Shown here piece by piece: positions 8,320-15,548 of a DNA stretch of 64,000 nt. A model generated the notes under the pieces. The model ran no database searches. It was given only the letters and a program-made list of their open reading frames with translations, and was not told the DNA's origin. Source of the stretch: Pseudoxanthomonas suwonensis J47. GTDB lineage: Bacteria > Pseudomonadota > Gammaproteobacteria > Xanthomonadales > Xanthomonadaceae. The stretch spans positions 30,339 to 94,338 of the forward strand of contig NZ_AZUZ01000006.1 of the NCBI RefSeq assembly GCF_000513955.1, written 5' to 3'. A program made the position numbers and the translations under genes. Positions within the stretch are counted from its first letter, which is position 1. The number at the start of each line of letters is the position of its first letter.

Positions 8320-9102
8320 ATGTCCTCTGCCTACGGCACCGAGACGGTGCTCGACGTCCGTCACTGGACCGACGCCTACTTCAGCTTCACCACCACCCGC
8401 GACGACGGATTCCGCTTCGAGAACGGCCAGTTCGTGATGATCGGCCTGCCGACCGAGACCGGCCGGCCGATCATGCGCGCCTACTCCATCGCCAGTGCCA
8501 ACTGGGAGGAGCAGCTGGAGTTCTTCTCGATCAAGGTCCAGGACGGCCCGCTGACCTCGCGCCTGCAGCACATCAAGCCCGGCGACAGCATCCTGATCGG
8601 CCGCAAGCCCACCGGCACCCTTCTGATCTCCGACCTGCACCCCGGGCGCAACCTGTACCTGCTGGGCACCGGCACCGGCCTGGCGCCGTGGCTGTCGGTG
8701 ATCAAGGACCCGGAGACCTACGAGCGCTTCGAGCGCGTGGTCCTGTGCCACGGCGTGCGCCACGTCGAGGACCTCGCCTACCGCGACTACTTCGAGAAGG
8801 AACTGCCGCAGCACGAGTTCCTCGGCGAGATCATCCGCGAGAAGCTGCTGTACTACCCGGCGGTGTCGCGCGAGGACTTCCCGAACCGCGGCCGCCTCAC
8901 CGACCTGATGGCCAGCGGCGCGATGATGCGCACGCTCGGCATCGAGGACCTGGACCCGAAGCACGACCGCGCGATGATCTGCGGCAGCCCGCAGATGCTG
9001 GCCGACTTCCGCGCCCTGCTCGACAGCCGCGGCTTCACCGCTTCGCCGCGCATCGGCAGCGCCGGCGAGTACGTGTTCGAGCGCGCCTTCGTCGAGAAGT
9101 GA
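8320..9102 (+). CDS. fpr: Ferredoxin/flavodoxin-NADP+ reductase
   Basis: A 260-residue cytoplasmic FAD enzyme moving electrons between NADPH and ferredoxin or flavodoxin. The FAD-binding RAYS motif is at residues 53-56 (MRAYSIASANWEE), the NADP nucleotide loop is GTGTGLAPW (from residue 116), and CHGVRHVEDLAY and ICGSPQMLADF are the later NADP-site segments. The chain ends in VFERAFVEK, the C-terminal extension of the bacterial Fpr subclass, which stacks over the FAD. In related bacteria Fpr helps in oxidative stress and Fe-S repair, which agrees with the thioredoxin-like and glutathione peroxidase genes that follow. Confidence 0.95.
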   Translation: MSSAYGTETVLDVRHWTDAYFSFTTTRDDGFRFENGQFVMIGLPTETGRPIMRAYSIASANWEEQLEFFSIKVQDGPLTSRLQHIKPGDSILIGRKPTGTLLISDLHPGRNLYLLGTGTGLAPWLSVIKDPETYERFERVVLCHGVRHVEDLAYRDYFEKELPQHEFLGEIIREKLLYYPAVSREDFPNRGRLTDLMASGAMMRTLGIEDLDPKHDRAMICGSPQMLADFRALLDSRGFTASPRIGSAGEYVFERAFVEK

Positions 9103-9132
9103 CGTTCCGCCGCCCCGGGGCGGCGTGCTAGC

Positions 9133-9160
9133 GTGCTCCCCGACGGGGAACGGGGAGCAC
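9133..9160 (+). promoter_or_regulatory. SD-masking hairpin before the TlpA-like gene
   Basis: GTGCTCCCC (9133-9141) pairs perfectly with GGGGAGCAC (9152-9160) across a 10-base loop. The 3' arm contains the first Shine-Dalgarno sequence GGGGAG (9152-9157) of the downstream gene, so folding would hide it. The second copy of GGGGAGCAC at 9167-9175 can pair with the same 5' arm, allowing two exclusive structures. Confidence 0.5.
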
Positions 9161-9181
9161 GAAGATGGGGAGCACGAAGAT
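9152..9181 (+). repeat. Tandem 15-bp duplication of SD plus start codon
   Basis: GGGGAGCACGAAGAT occurs twice head to tail (9152-9166 and 9167-9181). Each copy, with the G that follows, carries GGGGAG seven bases before an ATG, so the gene has two complete, in-frame ribosome binding sites and starts (9165 and 9180). Confidence 0.9.
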
Positions 9182-9725
9182 GCCGATGCGATGGCTGCTG
9201 CTGGCCGGCCTGGCCGTGTCGACCTGCCTGGGCGCGAAGGAACTGCCACCATCGCCTGGCGTCGGCGAGATCCCGCCGCAACTGCTGGGCAAGACCCGCG
9301 ACGGCCGTCCGGTCGACCTGGGCGACTACCGCGGCAAGGTCACCATCGTCACCTTCTGGGCGTCGTGGTGCGGTCCCTGCCGCAAGGAACTGCCGGTGCT
9401 GGCGCGCTTCCAGGACGTGGTCGGCCGGGACGCGCTGGAAGTGGTCGCGGTCAACTTCAAGGAGCCGCGCAGCGACTTCGTCGCGCTGGTGCGCGCCAAC
9501 AAGGGCATGGACCTGACCTTCGTCCACGATGCCGATGGCGCGACCAGCGACCTGTACGGCGTGCGCGCGATCCCGCACATGTTCATCCTCGACCACGACG
9601 GCACGGTGGCCTACGTGCACCGCGGCTACTCGGAGAACGCCCTGCCCGGGATCATCGACGAGATCCTGTCGCTGCTGCCGGACGAGGTGAAGAACCGGCC
9701 CTCGGCCTCGGCGGCGAAGCGCTAG
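9165..9725 (+). CDS. TlpA/ResA-like thioredoxin-family protein
   Basis: Thiol-disulfide oxidoreductase of 186 residues if read from 9165. It starts with an export signal (MRWLLLAGLAVSTCLG), so it should act in the periplasm. The thioredoxin fold shows FWASWCGPC (CGPC at residues 69-72), a later AIPHMFILDHDG with the cis-proline loop, and a TlpA/AhpC-TSA opening (GDYRGKVTIVTF). Three in-frame starts are possible (9165, 9180, 9186); the first two arise from a 15-bp duplication and the first is partly buried in a hairpin. The signal peptide is intact from any of them. Its stop shares the palindrome CTAG (9722-9725) with the stop of the convergent glutathione peroxidase. Confidence 0.9.
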   Translation: MGSTKMPMRWLLLAGLAVSTCLGAKELPPSPGVGEIPPQLLGKTRDGRPVDLGDYRGKVTIVTFWASWCGPCRKELPVLARFQDVVGRDALEVVAVNFKEPRSDFVALVRANKGMDLTFVHDADGATSDLYGVRAIPHMFILDHDGTVAYVHRGYSENALPGIIDEILSLLPDEVKNRPSASAAKR

Positions 9726-10210
9726 CCGGCCTTCAGCGCCCGCTCGATCGGGTGGACCAGCGATTCCGGCCGGTCGCGCGGCGCATGCCGCGACAGCACC
9801 TGGCCGTCGCGCCCGAGCAGGAACTTGGTGAAGTTCCACTTGATCCTGGCGGTGCCCAGCACCCCGCGCTTCTGCTGCTGAAGCCACTGCCACAGCGGAT
9901 GCGCGCCCGGCCCGTTGACATCGATCCTGGCGAACATCGGGAAGGTCACGCCGAAATTGAGCGCGCAGAAGTCGCGGATCGCCGCCTCGTCGCCCGGTTC
10001 CTGGTGGCCGAACTGGTCGCAGGGAAAGGCCAGCACCACGAAGCCGCGGTCGCGATACTGCTGCCACAACGCCTCCAGTCCGGCGTACTGCGGGGTGAAG
10101 CCGCAGCGCGAGGCGACGTTGACCACCAGCGCCACCTGCCCGGCGAATTCGCCCAGCTGCCGCGGATGGCCGTCGATGTCGATCGCGGAAAAGTCGTGGA
10201 GGTTGGTCAT
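9722..10210 (-). CDS. Glutathione peroxidase family protein
   Basis: A 162-residue cysteine-type peroxidase that reduces hydroperoxides with thioredoxin or glutathione. The start at 10210 gives MTNLHDFSAIDIDG, the normal opening of the family; the frame is open upstream but lacks homology there. The peroxidatic Cys is in NVASRCGFTPQY (C36), the glutamine in FPCDQFGHQEPG and the tryptophan/asparagine in IKWNFTKFL, so the catalytic tetrad is complete. It converges on the TlpA-like gene and overlaps its last four bases (shared CTAG). The resolving step probably uses thioredoxin, as in bacterial BtuE-type enzymes; that is family knowledge. Confidence 0.95.
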   Translation of the reverse strand: MTNLHDFSAIDIDGHPRQLGEFAGQVALVVNVASRCGFTPQYAGLEALWQQYRDRGFVVLAFPCDQFGHQEPGDEAAIRDFCALNFGVTFPMFARIDVNGPGAHPLWQWLQQQKRGVLGTARIKWNFTKFLLGRDGQVLSRHAPRDRPESLVHPIERALKAG

Positions 10211-10394
10211 CGGTGTCGCGCGCCGGTGGTGCCACAAGCATACGTGTGCGGTTGCCCGGCCGCCTGCGCCCGCCAATCGCAATGCAGACTGAGACCATGC
10301 GGCATGCCCGCGGCGTCCTGTGCCATTGGTCACGGGGCGTTACTCCCGGCACTGGGGTAGATTGGGAAGATTGTCCCCCGCAGGATCCGCTGCA

Positions 10395-12581
10395 ATGAAG
10401 AAAACCGGCCTTTACCTGGCGCTCGCCGCCGCCCTCGGACTTGGCATGACCGCCTGCAACCGCACCGACAGCCCCGCGCCCGGCAGCGCCGAGCAGGCCG
10501 CCGCGGCCGACTCGCAGCAGAACCCGTTCTTCGTCGAGAGCGACCTGCCGCTGCAGTACCCGCGCTTCGACCAGATCAAGGACAGCGACTTCGGCCCGGC
10601 CTTCGACGCCGGCATGGCCGAGCAGCTGAAGGAGATCGAGGCGATCGCCAACAACGCCGAAGAGCCGACCTTCGAGAACACCATCCTGGCGATGGAGAAC
10701 AGCGGCCAGGTGCTCGGCCGCGCCGCCGCGGTGTTCTTCAACCTGTCCAGCACCGACACCAACGACGCGCGCAAGCAGATCGACGCCGACTACTCGCCGA
10801 AGTTCGCCGCGCACCGCGACGCGATCTACCTGGACGGCAAGCTGTTCGCGCGGATCCAGGCGCTGTACGAGAAGCGCGAGTCGCTGGGCCTGGACGCCGA
10901 GGGCCTGCGCCTGGTCGAGCGCTACTACAACGACTTCGTCCGCGCCGGCGCGCAGCTGTCCGACGCCGACAAGGCCCGCCTGAAGGAAATGAACGCGCAG
11001 CTGGCCACGCTCGGCACCCAGTTCGACCAGAACGTGCTCAACGAGGTCAATGCCTCGGCCGTGGTGTTCGACAGCGCCGACTTCCTCGCCGGCGCCAGCC
11101 AGGCGCAGATCGACGCCGCCGCCGCCGAGGCCGCCAAGCGCGGCCTGGAAGGCAAGTACGTGGTCACCCTGCTCAACACCACCGGCCAGCCGCCGCTGAG
11201 CTACCTGAGCAACCGCGAGGCGCGCCAGCGCATCTTCGAGGCCTCGATCGCCCGCGGCAGCCGCGGCAACGAGTACGACAACACCGGCGTGGTCGCGCAG
11301 GTGATCAAGCTGCGCGCCGAGCGCGCGAAGCTGCTGGGCTTCCCGAACCATGCCGCCTACGCGCTGGCCGACGCCACCGCCAAGACCCCCGAGGCGGTGA
11401 ACGAGATGCTCGGCAAGCTGGCCCCGGCCGCGGTGGCCAACGCCCGGCGCGAGGCCGCCGAGCTGCAGAAGATGATCGACCAGGAGCAGGCCGCCAAGGG
11501 CGAGCCGGGCTTCAAGCTGGAGCCGTGGGACTGGGCCTACTACGCCGAGAAGGTGCGCCAGGCCAGGTACGACTTCGACGAGTCGCAGCTCAAGCCGTAC
11601 TTCGAGATGAAGAACGTGCTGGAGAACGGCGTGTTCTACGCCGCCACCCAGCTGTACGGCATCACCTTCAAGGAACGCACCGACCTGCCGAAGTACCACC
11701 CCGACACGTGGACCTACGACGTGTTCGACGCCGACGGCTCGCAGCTGGCGATCTTCATCTTCGACCCGTTCGCGCGCGAGTCCAAGCGCGGCGGCGCGTG
11801 GATGAACTCCTACGTCGAGCAGTCGAAGCTGCGCGGCACCAGGCCGGTGGTCGCCAACCACCTGAACATCCCGAAGCCGCCGGCCGGGCAGCCGGTCCTG
11901 CTGACCTGGGACGAGGTCACCACCGCGTTCCACGAGTTCGGCCACGCCCTGCACGGCATGTTCTCCGACGTGAACTACCCGTACTTCAGCGGCACCTCGG
12001 TCCCGCGCGACTTCGTCGAGTTCCCGTCGCAGGTCAACGAGATGTGGGCCGACTGGCCGTCGATCCTGGCCAACTACGCCCGGCACCACGAGACCGGCGA
12101 GCCGATGCCGCAGGCGCTGCTGGACAAGGTCCTGGCCGCGGCCAAGTTCAACCAGGGCTTCGCCACCACCGAGTACCTGGGCGCGGCCATGCTCGACCAG
12201 CGCTGGCACCAGATCGGCCCGGACCAGGTGCCGGCCGCCGAAGGCGTGATGCCGTTCGAGGCCGAGGCGCTGAAGGCCGACGGCATCTACTTCGCCCCGG
12301 TCCCGCCGCGCTACCGCACGCCGTACTTCAGCCACATCATGGGCGGCTACGCGGCCGGCTACTACGCCTACATCTGGTCCGAGGTGCTGGACGCCAACAC
12401 CCAGGAATGGATCCGCAACAACGGCGGCCTCAAGCGCGAGAACGGCGACCGCTTCCGCGCCACCCTGCTGTCGCGCGGCGGCAGCAAGGACGCGCTGCAG
12501 CTGTTCCGCGACTTCGCCGGCCACGATCCGAAGATCGAGCCGCTGCTGAAGAAGCGCGGGCTGGACGCGGCCCCGCGCTGA
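10395..12581 (+). CDS. M3 family metallopeptidase (peptidyl-dipeptidase Dcp-like), lipoprotein
   Basis: Zinc peptidase of 728 residues that trims short peptides. The N-terminus MKKTGLYLALAAALGLGMTAC is a lipoprotein signal, so this is an envelope form, unlike cytosolic oligopeptidase A. The zinc motif HEFGH is at residues 513-517 in a TTAFHEFGHALHGMFSD context, and the usual M3 blocks follow (GTSVPRDFVEFPSQVNEMW, TTEYLGAAMLDQRWH, MGGYAAGYYAYIWSE). The ATG at 10395 was preferred to upstream starts because only it gives a signal peptide. It is followed by a perfect 14-bp terminator hairpin. Confidence 0.95.
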   Translation: MKKTGLYLALAAALGLGMTACNRTDSPAPGSAEQAAAADSQQNPFFVESDLPLQYPRFDQIKDSDFGPAFDAGMAEQLKEIEAIANNAEEPTFENTILAMENSGQVLGRAAAVFFNLSSTDTNDARKQIDADYSPKFAAHRDAIYLDGKLFARIQALYEKRESLGLDAEGLRLVERYYNDFVRAGAQLSDADKARLKEMNAQLATLGTQFDQNVLNEVNASAVVFDSADFLAGASQAQIDAAAAEAAKRGLEGKYVVTLLNTTGQPPLSYLSNREARQRIFEASIARGSRGNEYDNTGVVAQVIKLRAERAKLLGFPNHAAYALADATAKTPEAVNEMLGKLAPAAVANARREAAELQKMIDQEQAAKGEPGFKLEPWDWAYYAEKVRQARYDFDESQLKPYFEMKNVLENGVFYAATQLYGITFKERTDLPKYHPDTWTYDVFDADGSQLAIFIFDPFARESKRGGAWMNSYVEQSKLRGTRPVVANHLNIPKPPAGQPVLLTWDEVTTAFHEFGHALHGMFSDVNYPYFSGTSVPRDFVEFPSQVNEMWADWPSILANYARHHETGEPMPQALLDKVLAAAKFNQGFATTEYLGAAMLDQRWHQIGPDQVPAAEGVMPFEAEALKADGIYFAPVPPRYRTPYFSHIMGGYAAGYYAYIWSEVLDANTQEWIRNNGGLKRENGDRFRATLLSRGGSKDALQLFRDFAGHDPKIEPLLKKRGLDAAPR

Positions 12582-12599
12582 TCCACGCCGACCTGCACC

Positions 12600-12633
12600 A
12601 CGACTGCGCCACCTCCGGGTGGCGCAGTCGTTT
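12600..12633 (+). terminator. Terminator hairpin after the M3 peptidase
   Basis: A 14-bp perfect stem (12600-12613 with 12618-12631) closed by TCCG, followed by only a short T run. It begins 18 bases past the stop codon. Confidence 0.75.
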
Positions 12634-12639
12634 CCGGCG

Positions 12640-12702
12640 GTGGAAAACCGCCACCGTTTTCCACAGGCGGTGTGGATGGAACGTGCACGAAGCTGTGGAT
12701 AA
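12640..12702. promoter_or_regulatory. DnaA-box-like cluster and second hairpin
   Basis: Between the convergent M3 peptidase and cfa genes lie a perfect DnaA box in reverse (TGTGGATAA, 12694-12702), a one-mismatch box TTTTCCACA (12657-12665) and a two-mismatch copy TGTGGATGG (12671-12679). The first overlaps a 9-bp inverted repeat (GTGGAAAAC at 12640-12648 with GTTTTCCAC at 12656-12664). This is not an origin on its own, as there is no AT-rich unwinding region or dnaA/dnaN gene, but it could titrate DnaA. Confidence 0.4.
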
Positions 12703-12741
12703 TCGCCGGAGCGCCAGGCGTGGCGGGGCTGTCAAGAAGGT

Positions 12742-12758
12742 TGGCGAAAATTTCGCCA
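12742..12758. promoter_or_regulatory. 17-bp palindrome near the 3' end of cfa
   Basis: TGGCGAAA and TTTCGCCA flank a single A, giving a near-perfect palindrome 26 bases beyond the cfa stop. With a one-base centre it fits a protein-binding site better than an RNA hairpin. It lies downstream of both neighbouring genes, so its purpose is unclear. Confidence 0.35.
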
Positions 12759-12783
12759 CGGCCGGGAAACCGCCGCCCTGCCC

Positions 12784-13905
12784 TCAGCGCGGCGCGACGT
12801 AACCGCCCGGCACCCCGCCCGGCGACAGCACCAGTTGCCACAGCTGCGAACGGCGGCAGCGGAAGGTGGCCATCGAGGCGGACAGGTAGAACCGCCACAT
12901 CCGCCGGAAGCGCTCGTCGTAGCGCGGGTCGAGCCGGTCCCAGGCCGCTTCCACGTTCGCCCGCCACGCCGCCAGCGTGCGCTCGTAGTCGGCGCCGAAG
13001 TTGTGCCAGTCCTCCAGCACGAACAGGCCCTCGCTGGCCCGCGTGATCTGCGCCGCCGACGGCAGCATCGAGTTGGGGAAGATGTAGCGCGCGATCCACG
13101 GGTCGGTGCGCTTCACCGAGAGGTTGCTGCCGATGGTGTGCAGCAGGAACAGGCCGTGCTCCGGCAGGCAGCGGCGCATCACCTCGAAGTAGGTGCGGTA
13201 GTTGCGCACGCCGACGTGCTCGAACATGCCGATCGACAGCGCCGCGTCGAACGGCTCGTCCAGGTCGCGGTAATCCTGCAGCCGGATCTCCACCGGCAGG
13301 CCGGCGCACAGCTCGCGTGCGTACTCGGCCTGCTCGCGGGAGATGGTCACGCCCACGCCGGACACGCCATAGCGTTCGGCGGCGAACTTCAGCGCCTCGC
13401 CCCAGCCGCAGCCCACGTCGAGCACGCGCATGCCCGGACGCAGCCGCAGCTTGCGGCAGACCAGGTCGAGCTTGGCTTCCTGCGCCGCGTCGAGGTCGTC
13501 GGCATCGCGCCAGTAGCCGCAGCTGTAGACCAGCCGCCGCCCCAGCATCGCCGAGTACAGGTCGTTGCCCAGGTCGTAGTGGCGCCGCCCCACCTCGCCG
13601 CTGCGCCGCCGCGACTGCGGGTTGAGCAGGCGCGCCTCCAGCGCGTCCCACACCTCCCCCAGGCCGTGCACGCGCCGGTCCAGCCGCGCCTGCATCAGCC
13701 GCGCGAGGAACCCGTCCAGCGAGCGCACGTCCCACCAGCCGTCCATGTAGGACTCGCCCAGGCCCAGCGAACCCTGCGCGAGCACGCGCGTGTACAGGCG
13801 CCCGTCGTGGACCTGCAGGTCCCAGTCGCGGTCGCCGCCGATGCGCACGCCGGCCTCGGCCAGCAAGGCCTCGACCCTCCGCTTCGCGCGCGCCGCCAGC
13901 GCCAT
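12784..13905 (-). CDS. cfa: Cyclopropane-fatty-acyl-phospholipid synthase
   Basis: S-adenosylmethionine-dependent enzyme of 373 residues that adds a methylene bridge to unsaturated acyl chains of membrane phospholipids, usually on entry into stationary phase. Length matches E. coli Cfa (382). Visible blocks are the N-terminal ESYMDGWWDVRSLDGFLARL, HYDLGNDLYSAML, YSCGYW, the SAM site VLDVGCGWGEAL, GVTISREQAEYAREL, SIGMFEHVG and FPNSMLPS. It starts six bases after the DUF3298-type lipoprotein, so the two are cotranscribed. The start MALAARAKRR is the only good candidate in that short gap. Confidence 0.96.
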   Translation of the reverse strand: MALAARAKRRVEALLAEAGVRIGGDRDWDLQVHDGRLYTRVLAQGSLGLGESYMDGWWDVRSLDGFLARLMQARLDRRVHGLGEVWDALEARLLNPQSRRRSGEVGRRHYDLGNDLYSAMLGRRLVYSCGYWRDADDLDAAQEAKLDLVCRKLRLRPGMRVLDVGCGWGEALKFAAERYGVSGVGVTISREQAEYARELCAGLPVEIRLQDYRDLDEPFDAALSIGMFEHVGVRNYRTYFEVMRRCLPEHGLFLLHTIGSNLSVKRTDPWIARYIFPNSMLPSAAQITRASEGLFVLEDWHNFGADYERTLAAWRANVEAAWDRLDPRYDERFRRMWRFYLSASMATFRCRRSQLWQLVLSPGGVPGGYVAPR

Positions 13906-13911
13906 CGCCCG

Positions 13912-14757
13912 TCAGCCGGCGAACAACCCGCGGACGTCGTCCGCCAGGTACGGCATCAGGACCGAGGCCGGAACCTCGACGGTCTGCACGCCGTCCGCGT
14001 ACGGCCCCACCTGGTACGGCGGGAACACGAAGCGCAGCGCGCCGATCCGGCCGTCGGCGCCGGGCACCGGCTCGAACTGGGCGAAGTTCTCCGGCCTGGG
14101 CTCGGTGCCCTGGTCGATGGTCTTCAGCGCCATCGCCAGCAGGTTGGCCCGCTCCTCCGGCGCCAGCGCCTCGTCGGAGGCGCGGATGTGGGCGGCGGTG
14201 CCGAGCTGCTCGCCGATATAGGCGGCCACCGGCTCCCAGCCCTCGCGCGAGGCCAGCAGGCTCTCGGCGGTCAGCATGCGCTGCTGCTTCGGCAGCCAGA
14301 CGAAACGCGCCACCAGCGGCTGGCCATGCGCGCCGCCGGTATAGAGGCTGCCGTCGGCGGCCACCGCGACCACGTCGGCGGTCCGCACCAGCTGGCGGAA
14401 GCCCAGCGACAGCTCGTAGGGCGCGGTCGGGTTGGCGTCGAGCCCGGCCACGGCCTGCTGCAGCTCGGCGCGCGCCGCCTCGGCGTAGCCGTGGAGGGCG
14501 CGGGCCAGGCCCGGCTCGGCATCGATGCCCGGCGGGTAGCTGATCCCGACCACGTAGCGCGGGTCGGTCTCGATCACGTCTTCCAGCACCAGCGGCGTGG
14601 CCGTGGTGCCCGGCCCCTCGCCCGCGGCCTCCGCGCCGGCTTCGGCCTGCGGGGTGGCCGGGGCGGGCGCGGGCGCCTCGCGCCGGCACCCGGCCAGCAG
14701 GGCCAGGGCCAGCAGCGCCGGGATGGCAGGCCAGGTGTGGGTCGGATTCATGCTCAT
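13912..14757 (-). CDS. DUF3298/DUF4163-type lipoprotein
   Basis: Lipoprotein of 281 residues, signal ending LALLAGC, with an Ala/Pro/Glu-rich linker. The middle (YVVGISYPPGIDAEPGLA...) resembles DUF4163 and the C-terminal part (LYTGGAHGQPLVARFVW, FVFPPYQVGPYADGVQTVEV) is the DUF3298 pattern also found in the extracytoplasmic part of the anti-sigma factor RsiV, which binds lysozyme. The start at 14757 has AGGAGG six bases upstream. It is the first gene of a pair with cfa. Function unknown; a role as an envelope or muramidase-binding protein is a family-level guess. Confidence 0.75.
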   Translation of the reverse strand: MSMNPTHTWPAIPALLALALLAGCRREAPAPAPATPQAEAGAEAAGEGPGTTATPLVLEDVIETDPRYVVGISYPPGIDAEPGLARALHGYAEAARAELQQAVAGLDANPTAPYELSLGFRQLVRTADVVAVAADGSLYTGGAHGQPLVARFVWLPKQQRMLTAESLLASREGWEPVAAYIGEQLGTAAHIRASDEALAPEERANLLAMALKTIDQGTEPRPENFAQFEPVPGADGRIGALRFVFPPYQVGPYADGVQTVEVPASVLMPYLADDVRGLFAG

Positions 14758-14805
14758 GCTGCACCTCCTCTGTGCACCGGCATGCGGACCATGCCGGCAG
14801 TGTAG

Positions 14806-15093
14806 TCATTCCCCGACCAGGTCGGCGTAGTCCGGATGGCGGGCGATCCAGGCCGCCGCATAGGAACAGGCGGGGACCACCTTCCAGCCCTGGCTGCGGG
14901 CGTGGTCGAAAGCGGCCTGGACCAGGCGCCCGGCCAGCCCCCGGCCACCGATCGCCTGCGGGACCCCGGTATGGTCGATGACCATCCGCCCGTCGGGGGC
15001 GCGGTGGTAGACCAGTTCCGCCAGCTGGCCGTCCAGCTCGAGCTGGAAACGCTGGCCGGAGGGGTCGTGGCGGATTTCGGGCTGGTCGTTCAT
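14806..15093 (-). CDS. Small GNAT N-acetyltransferase (YjdJ/At1g77540-like)
   Basis: A 95-residue single-domain protein of the Gcn5-related superfamily that binds acetyl-CoA; substrates of this short subfamily are not established. Motifs seen are ELVYHRAPDGRMVIDHTGVP, the CoA-binding loop GGRGLAGRLVQAAFDHAR and the closing VVPACSYAAAWIARHPDY, the usual pattern with a conserved cysteine. The start at 15093 has AGGAG eight bases upstream. It precedes the DUF3298-type gene on the same strand by 48 bases and may be in the same operon. Confidence 0.88.
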   Translation of the reverse strand: MNDQPEIRHDPSGQRFQLELDGQLAELVYHRAPDGRMVIDHTGVPQAIGGRGLAGRLVQAAFDHARSQGWKVVPACSYAAAWIARHPDYADLVGE

Positions 15094-15281
15094 GTCGGGG
15101 GCTCCTAGGGGCAAAAACAGACGCATTGCGTCACATTCTGGCCGTGATGCAGGGCAGAAAGGGCGCTGCCTATGCTGAACAGGCTGGCTGAACCGCTCAT
15201 CAAGGCCGCGTGAATCTGGCATGTCTCCTGCTTCAACCCCGTCAAGGAGACATGCCCGGCGCCGGGCAGAGAGCACAGACG

Positions 15282-15458
15282 ATGGATGCATTCGAACGTA
15301 ACACCGCCAGCGAAATGGACAACGACGCCTCCCTGCTGGAGGGCCTGTTCCAGCTGGCCGTGAGCGGCCATACCGAGGGCTGGGAGTACGAGCACCTCGC
15401 CGCCGAGGTCTACCAGCGCCTCGAGCACGCCTACGCCGCCGAACCGCAACCGCACTGA
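15282..15458 (+). CDS. Small hypothetical protein (58 residues)
   Basis: I do not recognise this protein. It has an acidic, soluble sequence with no signal or membrane segment (SLLEGLFQLAVSGHTEGWEYEH then LAAEVYQRLEHAY near the end), likely two helices. Support for a real gene comes from codon use like its neighbours, its isolation between a divergent gene and a strong terminator 48 bases after its stop, and the absence of another candidate for that terminator. An in-frame ATG at 15252 has AGGAG only two or three bases away; 15282 is preferred on spacing but is not certain. Confidence 0.6.
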   Translation: MDAFERNTASEMDNDASLLEGLFQLAVSGHTEGWEYEHLAAEVYQRLEHAYAAEPQPH

Positions 15459-15506
15459 TCAACGGTTCCAGGGGGAGACGGGCGCAGGAGGGGGCGGCCC
15501 GTCCCA

Positions 15507-15539
15507 CAGCCCCGCCCATCGGGCGGGGCTGTTTTTTTT
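15507..15539 (+). terminator. Strong Rho-independent terminator
   Basis: An 11-bp stem (CAGCCCCGCCC at 15507-15517 with 15521-15531) closed by ATC and followed by eight T. It ends the small gene at 15282 and lies just before the convergent H1-like gene. Confidence 0.93.
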
Positions 15540-15548
15540 CGGCCCCCG

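Noticed and set aside
12640..12780. Replication origin
   Set aside because: DnaA-like boxes are present but there is no AT-rich unwinding segment, no dnaA/dnaN/gidA neighbourhood and no more than three boxes.
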